A stretch of DNA of 64,000 bases. Origin: CAYVIB01 sp964451365 (GTDB lineage Bacteria > Pseudomonadota > Gammaproteobacteria > Pseudomonadales > Cellvibrionaceae). Positions within the stretch are counted from its first letter, which is position 1. Each line of letters opens with the position of its first letter. Positions 54,324 through 62,165 of this stretch are shown here, in pieces. The stretch spans positions 293,876 through 357,875 of the forward strand of contig CAYVIB010000001.1 in assembly GCA_964451365.1 (NCBI GenBank), in the 5' to 3' direction. Made by a program: the position numbers and the translations under genes. Under the pieces are notes generated by a model. That model searched no databases. It worked only from the letters and a program-made list of their open reading frames with translations, and had not been told where the DNA came from.

Positions 54324-54905
54324 ATGTCTGACGAAGACGAATTGTTCTCCAGCCTGGTCGGCGATGATGTAAAGCCGATCAAAGTTGAAAAGCGGGTTAA
54401 CCTGAATATCGACAGGGAAGATCACGTCGATAAGGAAAAGCGACGTGAGAACGCCGAAGCGCGGCAGGCCCTGGCCGACCCGCTGTCCACTCTTCCGTTA
54501 AAAATGGTCGATCCATTGGATGTATTGAGTTTTAAACGGTCTGGTGTGCAACACGGCGTATTCAAGAATCTGCGGCAGGCCAAATATCAAATCGACGCGC
54601 GCCTGGACCTGCACCGGATGAATGTTGAAGCGGCACGATTGGCGGTATATCACTTTATTGTGGATTGCGTTGCCAACGATATAAGGATGGCCCTGATTAC
54701 CCATGGCAAGGGGTTGGGGAGGGACAACCCGGCAATGCTGAAAAGCTGCGTGGCGCACTGGTTGCCGGAAATGCAGGATGTACTCGCATTCCACACCGCG
54801 CAAAAACATCACGGCGGTTACGGCGCAACCTATGTGTTGTTAAAAAAGAGTGCCAGTAAAAGACAGGAAGCAAAAGAGAAGAATACAAAAAAACAGGAAA
54901 AATAA
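54324..54905 (+). CDS. Smr-domain protein
   Basis: The 193-residue protein has a charged N-terminal half and a C-terminal Smr domain with LDLHRMNVEAAR, ITHGKGLGR and HHGGYGATYVLLKK, the signatures of stand-alone SmrA/SmrB-type nucleases. SmrB cleaves mRNA at collided ribosomes in E. coli; which group this belongs to is not settled. ATG 54324 is chosen over an in-frame GTG/TTG region at 54303 that overlaps ppnN. The tail is lysine-rich. The MAPEG gene begins 16 bases later. Confidence 0.88.
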   Translation: MSDEDELFSSLVGDDVKPIKVEKRVNLNIDREDHVDKEKRRENAEARQALADPLSTLPLKMVDPLDVLSFKRSGVQHGVFKNLRQAKYQIDARLDLHRMNVEAARLAVYHFIVDCVANDIRMALITHGKGLGRDNPAMLKSCVAHWLPEMQDVLAFHTAQKHHGGYGATYVLLKKSASKRQEAKEKNTKKQEK

Positions 54906-54921
54906 GTATAGGAGTGGAAAG

Positions 54922-55323
54922 ATGCTGTATCCCATGTTCGCCATGGTTGTGCTGACTTTCGTTATTTTTTTATTAAATTTCTATTGGCGCGTCAAGTCCG
55001 TCCGAAACAGAAGTGTTCACGTGCGCTACTACCGGTTGCAGCAAGGCGGGGAGGACGTCCCTAAACATATTGTGGCCGGCGGCAGGCAGATGTCTCATTT
55101 ATTTGAAACGCCGGTATTGTTTTATGTGGCGGGTGTACTGGCGATAGTGTTGGGGCTTGAGGGCGCGCTGATAATTGCTTTTGCCTGGGCCTACGTTGCA
55201 TTGCGCGTTGTTCACGCGGTAATCCACATGAGCTATAACAATGTGCTTCACCGGCTGGTGGCATTTCAGTTGAGCTTTTTGCTGCTGTTGGCGATGTGGG
55301 TTTTATTGCTTATTGGTCGGTAA
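54922..55323 (+). CDS. MAPEG-family membrane protein
   Basis: The 133-residue protein has four predicted membrane helices and the MAPEG pattern QMSHLFETPVLFYVAG (compare NLFExPVLFY) and AWAYVALRVVHAVIH. Eukaryotic MAPEG proteins act on glutathione and eicosanoids; the bacterial ones are little characterised. ATG 54922 is preceded by TAGGAG at good spacing, so the longer frame beginning inside the Smr gene is rejected. Confidence 0.87.
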   Translation: MLYPMFAMVVLTFVIFLLNFYWRVKSVRNRSVHVRYYRLQQGGEDVPKHIVAGGRQMSHLFETPVLFYVAGVLAIVLGLEGALIIAFAWAYVALRVVHAVIHMSYNNVLHRLVAFQLSFLLLLAMWVLLLIGR

Positions 55324-55329
55324 AAGAAC

Positions 55330-55355
55330 GGCGGGTGGCGCTATACTTGCCCGCC
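55330..55355. repeat. REP-like palindrome between convergent genes
   Basis: GGCGGG and CCCGCC close a hairpin whose left part GGCGGGTGGCG repeats the arm seen near 26200 and at 47709. It lies between the MAPEG gene and the convergent acyltransferase gene, with only 39 bases between their stops. Confidence 0.55.
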
Positions 55356-55362
55356 CCACGGA

Positions 55363-57075
55363 TTAACCTCCAATGTAACGCTTGCGTTTGGCGGCTTTGA
55401 GCTTGGTCAGGTCGGCCATGCAAAGGCCGTCGAGACAGTCGCCAAAGTCCGGGTCCACACTGAATACGATTGACTGAAAACCACCGGGTTCAAAAATTGC
55501 CGTGTACTGTTTGAAAAGCACGGGCAGTTTATGCCCGAGGTTGGCAAAGCTTTCCTGCATAAAATCAAAACCGTCATCCCGGTCGCGGTCACCAAATTTT
55601 TCATCGAAGCGTGCTTTGGTTTCGTTCGATAAAATATATGGGTGATGCGCGGTTACCAACTCTTGGGGGCAGGCGTAGTAGCGGCGGTAAAAATAAACCA
55701 GTTGGTCCATCAGCTCGCGCGGATAATCAGCACTCATGCTGACGGGGCCAATCAAGTAGCGGGTTTCCGGGTGAAGCGCCAGGTACGCCCCCAGGCCCTG
55801 CCACAGGTAATCCAGGCTCGCCTTGCCCCAATAGGAAGGGTTAACAAAACTTCGACCCAACTCGACCGCCTGTTCCAGGTACAGCGTGAATTCGGATTTG
55901 AAGTCGTAGAGAGTGCGCGTGTAAAAGCCTTCTTCGCCGAATTGTTCCAGTAGTTTTTTTCCTTCTCCCAGGCGATATGAGCCGGCGATTTCCAGGTTTT
56001 CCCTGTCCCACAGAATCAGGTGGCGGTAGTGGTGATCGAAGTGGTCCAGGTCGCGCTTCTGTCCGGTTCCCTCGCCGACCTTCCTGAACGCCAGTTCCCG
56101 CAACCGTCCCACCTCGCGAATAACGGCGGAGTCCTCATGATAATCGACGAGATAAATCCGATTGCCGTCGCGGGTTTCGCCCAGCAACTGCGCCTGTTTA
56201 AGCTCCTCCTGAACTTTCTGGCGACTTTCCGGGTGGGCGATGGTGCGTTCTGTTTCGAAAATTGGCTGCTGCCGTTGGCCCACCTTGTACAAATGTTTTT
56301 TCAGTCGCTTTACCAACGTGCGGTCGTGCAGGTGATTGGACGCCAGCGCGCTTGCGGCGATGGGTTCGCCGACGCTGAACTTGATAACGGTGGAATGCTT
56401 GTTAAACATTTCGTGGGCCAACAGAGCCGTGCCCAGGGGTTTAAATACCATCGATGCGCCGTAAAACAACAGCGAGTTTTTACCGCTGATATGAACGGGT
56501 AACAGCGGCGCTTTGGCTCGCCGGGCGAAATGCAGGAAACCGGGTTGCCAACGTGTGTCCCTGACGCCGGAAGGCCGCGCGCGGGAGACTTCCCCGGCGG
56601 GAAAAACGATGATTGCCTGTTCTTTTTCCAGGGCTTCGAGCACACGCTTATAACTGCGACGGGCGCTGCGGCCCGTCATGTTGTCCAGCGGAATAAACAG
56701 TTTTTCCAGGGCGCTGAAGTGGGAGAGCATATCGTTGGCAACTATCTTGACGTCCGGACGGACTTCGCCGACGAGCTTCAGGATCGCCAGACCGTCGAGC
56801 GAGCCAATGGGGTGGTTGGCGAATATCACCACCCGTCCGGTGGCGGGAATATTGGCCCGGTCGCGGGCGCTGGCGGTGTAGCTGAAATTGAAGTAGTCGA
56901 AAACCCGGTCGATAAATTCAAATCCGCGGGCGTCCTGGTTTCGTGCCAGAAAAGCGTTAATCTGATCTTCATAGACGAGCCGTTTTAACAGCGACAGGGT
57001 GGGTTTACGAATCAATCCGGGTTTACTGGCGAACCCGGGGAATTTTTTAATGACGGCTTGTTCGATATTGATCAT
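55363..57075 (-). CDS. OlsF-like bifunctional acyltransferase (ornithine lipid synthesis)
   Basis: The 570-residue protein joins a PlsC-type acyltransferase (about 75-260; VVIFANHPIGSLDGLAIL, IIVFPAGEVSRARPSG, PLLPVHISGKNS) to a GNAT-type N-acyltransferase (about 300-540; RLRELAFRKVGEGTG, DHHYRHLILWDRENLEIAGSYRLG, GRSFVNPSYWGKASLDYLWQG). OlsF makes ornithine lipids in two steps, N-acylation then O-acylation. The PlsC histidine and aspartate are five residues apart here rather than the usual four. Similar fusions are often annotated as hemolysin-like. It would act at the inner membrane, perhaps under phosphate limitation. Confidence 0.82.
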   Translation of the reverse strand: MINIEQAVIKKFPGFASKPGLIRKPTLSLLKRLVYEDQINAFLARNQDARGFEFIDRVFDYFNFSYTASARDRANIPATGRVVIFANHPIGSLDGLAILKLVGEVRPDVKIVANDMLSHFSALEKLFIPLDNMTGRSARRSYKRVLEALEKEQAIIVFPAGEVSRARPSGVRDTRWQPGFLHFARRAKAPLLPVHISGKNSLLFYGASMVFKPLGTALLAHEMFNKHSTVIKFSVGEPIAASALASNHLHDRTLVKRLKKHLYKVGQRQQPIFETERTIAHPESRQKVQEELKQAQLLGETRDGNRIYLVDYHEDSAVIREVGRLRELAFRKVGEGTGQKRDLDHFDHHYRHLILWDRENLEIAGSYRLGEGKKLLEQFGEEGFYTRTLYDFKSEFTLYLEQAVELGRSFVNPSYWGKASLDYLWQGLGAYLALHPETRYLIGPVSMSADYPRELMDQLVYFYRRYYACPQELVTAHHPYILSNETKARFDEKFGDRDRDDGFDFMQESFANLGHKLPVLFKQYTAIFEPGGFQSIVFSVDPDFGDCLDGLCMADLTKLKAAKRKRYIGG

Positions 57076-57230
57076 ATCCGGCCCATGGAAAACCTGCAGG
57101 TAAAGGTATTACACCGTTTATTGGTCTTATAGCTGCCAGGAAGGCTAACCGCTCATTGTGAAGGCTGGATGACATTTTATCCCTCGCGGAGAACAAATGT
57201 CTCACGGAACAGTTCTCTTTTCCGGCCCCC

Positions 57231-58331
57231 TTACACTAACTGACTTAGCTGCCGGCACTGATTGTCCAGCAGTGTTTGAAAAGGTTGTTCGAATCCAGCC
57301 ACCACCAACCTGCCGTCGTCGGTACCCACTTCCATAAATTGCAGCCGTCGCCGGATCAATTCGTCGCTGGCAGCCCGCTCTTCCAGAATCAACCCGGCGA
57401 TGGGCAGCGATGCGGGTGTCAGGTCATCCTTGTTTGCGGAAACGAAGGCGGCCAGATCCAGGGGAATGTTATTGATAATGCTTGCCAGCTCGACGATCAG
57501 GTGAGCGCTGCAGGTTGCGCGGAACAGCGCTTCGTTGGTGGCGTCGTTGGCATTGAAGAACAGGATGTAATAATTGTCCCGGAATTCGTATCCCGAGCCG
57601 CCATACAGCGCGAGCACATCGCTCATCACCTTTTCCATTCGCAATAACGTGTTGTTATAGGTTTCGCTGTTTAGTTGCTGGCCCAGTACCGCAAGGTTTT
57701 TAATATGGATAACGGCGTAGACCTCCGGAGTTTCGTCGGCTTCCGGCTCTTCCCGCCCGGGCTCTTCGACCGCGACCTGTTCGTCGGAGACCTCGGGGAA
57801 TTTGGAGTCAGGCAAGAAGTCGCGAAAGTTCAGGGAAAGTTCCACACCTCCCGCCTCGCGGAAGGACCAGACCGCAACGGCAATTAACAGTAACTCAATC
57901 AGTAACAACAGTATCAGCAGGGGCTGCATTGCATCGGGGTCGTTGTTGATATTAACGGTAACGTAGCCGGCGATACTGTCGTGCAGGACGATGGGCGCGG
58001 TGTAGCTGGTCTGATAGGGCGTGCCGGGTCGTGCGTCTCCCGCCTGTACCAGCAGGTTGTTTTCCACATCGTGAATGGTTGCCAGGGCGGTTTGCGGGTT
58101 TTCCATGATATCTTGCAGGATCACCTGCAGCCGCACGAGGTCGTGATTGAACGCCGCGTCTATGGCCTGGTTTGCGGCCATGGTGGCCAGGGCATTGCCG
58201 TAGTTGTGCCGGGATTGCGCTGTCGCGTCCTGCATTTTGGGGAAAACGAGCAGAAACGCGCAAAGAACGCCAAAAAACATTCCCAGGGCGAAAACGCCCA
58301 AAGGCGGGAAGCGGGTGATACGAATTGGCAA
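57231..58331 (-). CDS. YtjB/AhpA-type membrane protein with a C-terminal cyclase-like domain
   Basis: The 366-residue protein has two membrane helices (about 10-30 and 132-155) around a small periplasmic region, and a cytoplasmic C-terminal domain. The divergent position next to serB is that of E. coli ytjB (smp) and its pseudomonad counterpart. The C-terminal part (VYAVIHIKNLAVLGQQL, LLRMEKVMSDVLALYGGSGYEFRDNYYILFF) has the strand-helix pattern of class III nucleotide cyclase domains, but the metal-binding aspartates are not evident. The function is unknown. Confidence 0.65.
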   Translation of the reverse strand: MPIRITRFPPLGVFALGMFFGVLCAFLLVFPKMQDATAQSRHNYGNALATMAANQAIDAAFNHDLVRLQVILQDIMENPQTALATIHDVENNLLVQAGDARPGTPYQTSYTAPIVLHDSIAGYVTVNINNDPDAMQPLLILLLLIELLLIAVAVWSFREAGGVELSLNFRDFLPDSKFPEVSDEQVAVEEPGREEPEADETPEVYAVIHIKNLAVLGQQLNSETYNNTLLRMEKVMSDVLALYGGSGYEFRDNYYILFFNANDATNEALFRATCSAHLIVELASIINNIPLDLAAFVSANKDDLTPASLPIAGLILEERAASDELIRRRLQFMEVGTDDGRLVVAGFEQPFQTLLDNQCRQLSQLV

Positions 58332-58518
58332 AAGTATTCCTCGGTCAATTTTTATTGTGTGCCCGGTCGGGCGAAAGTGCCTTGCCTCGGCCGGCTATTA
58401 TAAATTTAAACGCGGTCCTGGTACTATCGGTGGCCGACGTACGGGTTTTGGCCCCACTGCCACATAAGCACTTGCGTTATAATGAGCCCCTTTTGTTAAC
58501 GGAGCAGATGTTTCCACT

Positions 58519-59733
58519 GTGCGCGAACTTATTCTTATCACTATTTCCGGACATGATAAACCCGCTATTACCTCGGCTGTTACCGGGGTGCTCACAAAAA
58601 GTAAAGCCAATGTTCTGGATATCGGCCAGGCGGTAATCCACGATGTGCTGTCCCTGGGCATTCTGGTGGAATTGCCGGAGGATTGTGACTCCGACGCCGT
58701 AATAGATGAGGTCCTCCACAGAATGCAGGACCAGGGCATGCAGGTCCGCTTCCAGTCGATCAGCGAGGAAAGTTATGCGGACTGGGTTGACCAGCAGGGT
58801 AAGCAGCGCCATATCATTACGCTCCTGGCCCGGCATATCACGGCACAGCAGATTGCCGAGTTGACCTCCATTGTGGCGGGCCACGGTTTGAATATCGACA
58901 ATATCAGCCGCCTGTCCGGCCGCGTGTCACTGGATCACGAGAATGATAAAACCAAGGCCTGTGTCGAGTTTTCCGCGCGCGGCACGCCCGGGGATGTGAA
59001 AAGACTGCGCGCGGATTTCGCTGAACTGGCGTCGCGACTGGACGTGGATATTGCATTCCAGGAGGACAACATGTTTCGCCGCACCCGTCGCCTGGTCTGC
59101 TTCGACATGGACTCCACGCTGATCGAGGCGGAGGTGATCGACGAACTGGCGAAGGCCGCCGGAGTGGGTCGGGAGGTTGCCGCCATTACCGAGCGGGCCA
59201 TGCACGGCGCGTTGGATTTTACCCAGAGCTTTACCCAGCGGATGGCGTTACTGAAAGGCTTGGATGAATCGGTGCTGTCCGATATTGCCGCCTCGCTGCC
59301 CATCACCGAGGGCGCGGAGCACCTGATTTCGACATTGAAAAAGCTGGGCTACAAAACCGCCATCCTGTCCGGCGGGTTTACCTACTTTGGCCGGGTACTG
59401 CAGCAACGGCTTGGCATCGATTATGTGTATGCCAATGAGCTTGAAATTGTTGACGGCAAGGTGACCGGCAATGTCTGCGGCCAGGTGATCGATGGCAACC
59501 GCAAGGCGGAATTGCTGAAGGAACTGGCCGAAAAGGAGAATATCTGCCTGGAGCAGGTAGTGGCGGTGGGTGACGGGGCTAACGACCTGCCCATGCTCAG
59601 TATCGCCGGCCTCGGTATCGCCTTCAGGGCCAAGCCGCTGGTGAAGGCGGAAGCGAAGCAGTCGATTTCGACACTGGGTTTGGATGCGATTCTATATTTG
59701 ATGGGGTATCGGGACAGGGATTTGCGCCACTGA
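58519..59733 (+). CDS. serB: Phosphoserine phosphatase SerB with two ACT-type domains
   Basis: The 404-residue protein has two N-terminal ACT-like domains (ELILITISGHDKPAITSAV and RHIITLLARHITAQQIAEL) and a C-terminal HAD phosphatase with FDMDSTLIEAEVIDELA (nucleophile Asp), ILSGGFTYF and VGDGANDLPMLSIAGLGIAF. It makes L-serine from phosphoserine. The length is that of the pseudomonad type, longer than E. coli SerB. The start is GTG 58519; the nearest GGAG is rather far upstream. It is divergent from the YtjB-like gene and convergent with fimX. Confidence 0.95.
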   Translation: MRELILITISGHDKPAITSAVTGVLTKSKANVLDIGQAVIHDVLSLGILVELPEDCDSDAVIDEVLHRMQDQGMQVRFQSISEESYADWVDQQGKQRHIITLLARHITAQQIAELTSIVAGHGLNIDNISRLSGRVSLDHENDKTKACVEFSARGTPGDVKRLRADFAELASRLDVDIAFQEDNMFRRTRRLVCFDMDSTLIEAEVIDELAKAAGVGREVAAITERAMHGALDFTQSFTQRMALLKGLDESVLSDIAASLPITEGAEHLISTLKKLGYKTAILSGGFTYFGRVLQQRLGIDYVYANELEIVDGKVTGNVCGQVIDGNRKAELLKELAEKENICLEQVVAVGDGANDLPMLSIAGLGIAFRAKPLVKAEAKQSISTLGLDAILYLMGYRDRDLRH

Positions 59734-59750
59734 GAGGCTCTTCCTGGCGT

Positions 59751-61841
59751 TTAGCTTTCGGTATCGAAATCGTAATTCATTTCGTCCGTCGGCCCTTGCA
59801 GGTAGTAACCCTGGATGTAATGCACGCCTGACTGCCACAGTTTGGAAAGAATATTTGCATTCTCGACAAACGGTACGATGGTGATTTTCTCCTCCTGGTG
59901 CAATTGGCTCACCAGCTCGTTCAGCGACTGCGTTTCGTCGGCGCCCTTCTGCAGTTCCTGGGTAAATGAACCATCGATCTTGATATACCTGGCTGTAATG
60001 TGTTGCAGGGCATTGAACGGATTTAGCGCGCATCCAAAGTGGCTGATACTGATGCCGCATCCCAGTTTTGTCACCTGCTCGGTAAATGTTTTGGCCACGT
60101 TCAAATGATCGTTTACATCGATTTCCATCAACTGAAATACGATGGCGTCCGTTGGCAGTTTTGCCGCCTTGAAGGCAACACCCAGCCACGGCGGCAGGGT
60201 CGTATCCACCAGTGATTCCCGACTCAGGTTAACGATAAGCTGGGTATTGTGACCTTTTGAGCGGTGTTCTGACAGAATTTTAATGGATTCCAAAATAACC
60301 CAACGGTCGATTTTTGTAGTTGCTCCAATTTGCGCGGCCGAAGAAAGAAAATGGTTGGGCGAAATTTCCTCGCCGTTTTCGTCAAGCATTCTCAGCAGCA
60401 CTTCGTAGTGCTCTTTTTCAGAGCCCCGCAAACTCAGTATCGGCTGGAACAACAATTTAAACCGGTTTTGGTCCAGCGCTTTCTGAACCATTTTTGAAAT
60501 ATCCTTGTTCGAATCACTTTTGACTTCCGGTTCATAGATTCTGGCAATGTATTCTTCTTGGTCGCCCTGGCCTCTCAGCAGCTCCAGCGCCTTGTGAGCG
60601 TGCTCGATGGGAATGTCGGAGTTGGTGGTGTTTTCGTTGATCAGCGCGATGCCGACGTAATAGTTGAAATGCAAAGTGGAGCCGTCTAGGTCAACAATGT
60701 TATCGCGCAGGCTGCGGCAAAGTGTTTCGGCGCGGTCAAGCGCCGTTTGCGGGTCTATCTTGCCGGCCAGCAGCATAAAGGAGTCCTCTGCATACCGGCA
60801 GAGAATATCGCCTTTTTTCACCTGGCTTTGGGTGTACGCGGCAATTGCGCCGAGCACCATATCGGACGAGGTCAGGCCCACTTTTTCCTGCACCGTTTCG
60901 GTGAAATGCTCAATGCCGATGTGGAAGAGGGCGCTGTTATAGTTGCCTTTTACCGCTTCATCAACGAGGTTTTCCAGGCAATCTATCAAATAGCTCTTAT
61001 TATAGAGGCCGGTGGCAATATCCTGGTTCTTGATTTGCGCAAGCTTCGCTTCCAGCTCCACACTGTCGGCGGCATTCGTGCGGATCAGGAATTGAATGCA
61101 GGTTTCTTCATCGTAATTGGATTTTCGGACATCCACCCGCAGGGGGCGTTCGGTTCCATCTTCCTGAATCGCGGTAAATTCCAGTGCGCTCGTATCGACT
61201 TCCGTCCCCTTGATGGTGAAATCCTTGAGAAAGCGTTTGACCGTCTCCTGGTCTTCTTTCTTGATAATGTCGATAACCGGCAGGCACTCCAGGTCGTCGG
61301 TTTCGGTATGGCCGAGCAGTTCGGCAAAGGATTCGTTGACGTAAAGGAACATGCCATCCTGTATAAAGGCGATGGCATCGCGCGAGCTGTCCAGCAACTG
61401 CTGGTTGCGCCGCTCAATCTCCTTGAAGCGTCGCTCCGCGAAACGGCGCTCGTCGCGCTCTTCCCGCGCATTCAGTTCGCGCTGCATCACCAATAGCAGG
61501 TGCTGGTCTTCGTCCAGCATGACGACATCGGCGGCGCCAAGCTTCATACCTTCAACAATGGGGAGAGAACCTTCGCGATCCGTCAACAGAATCAGGGGGA
61601 CGTCTTTATTCCATCGGCGTATTGCCTTGACGGCGTCCACGGGCTTCAGGTTCTGGGTCGCGTCGAGCCCGATCATCATGTCCCAGCCTTTTTCCTGAAG
61701 CAGTTTATTCAGCGCTTCCTCGCTATCCACGTGCTGAGCCCTGACCGGCCGGCCGGCATTGTGCAGCATGCTTATCAGTCTCTCTGCCTCCGATCTGGAA
61801 TCGTTAAGGATAAGCAGGCGAATGGTGGTATTTTGGCTCAT
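59751..61841 (-). CDS. fimX: FimX-like protein: receiver, PAS, degenerate GGDEF and EAL domains
   Basis: The 696-residue protein has an N-terminal receiver-like domain (about 8-125) and a PAS domain (about 145-265; DSSRDAIAFIQDGMFLYVNESFAELLG). The GGDEF domain that follows has a motif degraded to AEDSF (CRYAEDSFML), and the EAL domain (about 440-690) has EVLLR in place of EAL. Degeneracy of both enzymatic motifs and the length match FimX of Pseudomonas, a c-di-GMP receptor that promotes type IV pilus assembly and twitching. The location beside serB is also as in Pseudomonas. It most likely controls the pili for which minor pilins and PilY1 are encoded at 3.7-10 kb. Confidence 0.88.
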   Translation of the reverse strand: MSQNTTIRLLILNDSRSEAERLISMLHNAGRPVRAQHVDSEEALNKLLQEKGWDMMIGLDATQNLKPVDAVKAIRRWNKDVPLILLTDREGSLPIVEGMKLGAADVVMLDEDQHLLLVMQRELNAREERDERRFAERRFKEIERRNQQLLDSSRDAIAFIQDGMFLYVNESFAELLGHTETDDLECLPVIDIIKKEDQETVKRFLKDFTIKGTEVDTSALEFTAIQEDGTERPLRVDVRKSNYDEETCIQFLIRTNAADSVELEAKLAQIKNQDIATGLYNKSYLIDCLENLVDEAVKGNYNSALFHIGIEHFTETVQEKVGLTSSDMVLGAIAAYTQSQVKKGDILCRYAEDSFMLLAGKIDPQTALDRAETLCRSLRDNIVDLDGSTLHFNYYVGIALINENTTNSDIPIEHAHKALELLRGQGDQEEYIARIYEPEVKSDSNKDISKMVQKALDQNRFKLLFQPILSLRGSEKEHYEVLLRMLDENGEEISPNHFLSSAAQIGATTKIDRWVILESIKILSEHRSKGHNTQLIVNLSRESLVDTTLPPWLGVAFKAAKLPTDAIVFQLMEIDVNDHLNVAKTFTEQVTKLGCGISISHFGCALNPFNALQHITARYIKIDGSFTQELQKGADETQSLNELVSQLHQEEKITIVPFVENANILSKLWQSGVHYIQGYYLQGPTDEMNYDFDTES

Positions 61842-62165
61842 AGGAAAAGTTTAGCTTAACCGGCGCAGGAATCGAGAATCGGCGAAAATCCTTGAAGCGG
61901 GTAGTTTGGTTGACCGACAACACCTTTTATTCATTTATTTTGCTCAGCCAGGTTCTATTCAAGATTAAAAGTTATGCAATTTGGTTGGAGTATCTTTACT
62001 TTCCGCGCGAAGTGTACCCGATGTCGTTCAAATGCCACAGTGAAACATTCCCGGAGCCGCTAAGCAAGTTTAGCAGGCGACCAGGCGGAAGTGGGAACTT
62101 CAATTAATTCTGGGACAGCGAATACATTGAACGGCGTGCGTGTCCTCGACAAACCCTCAATAACA
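61842..62165. other. Intergenic region between fimX and the PilZ-like gene
   Basis: These 324 bases contain no supported gene; a 71-codon plus-strand frame at 61892 lacks a ribosome site and recognisable content. It must contain the promoter of fimX on the minus strand. Confidence 0.4.

Noticed and set aside
61892..62107. 71-codon plus-strand frame between fimX and the PilZ-like gene
   Set aside because: No ribosome site or family resemblance, and it lies in the probable fimX promoter.
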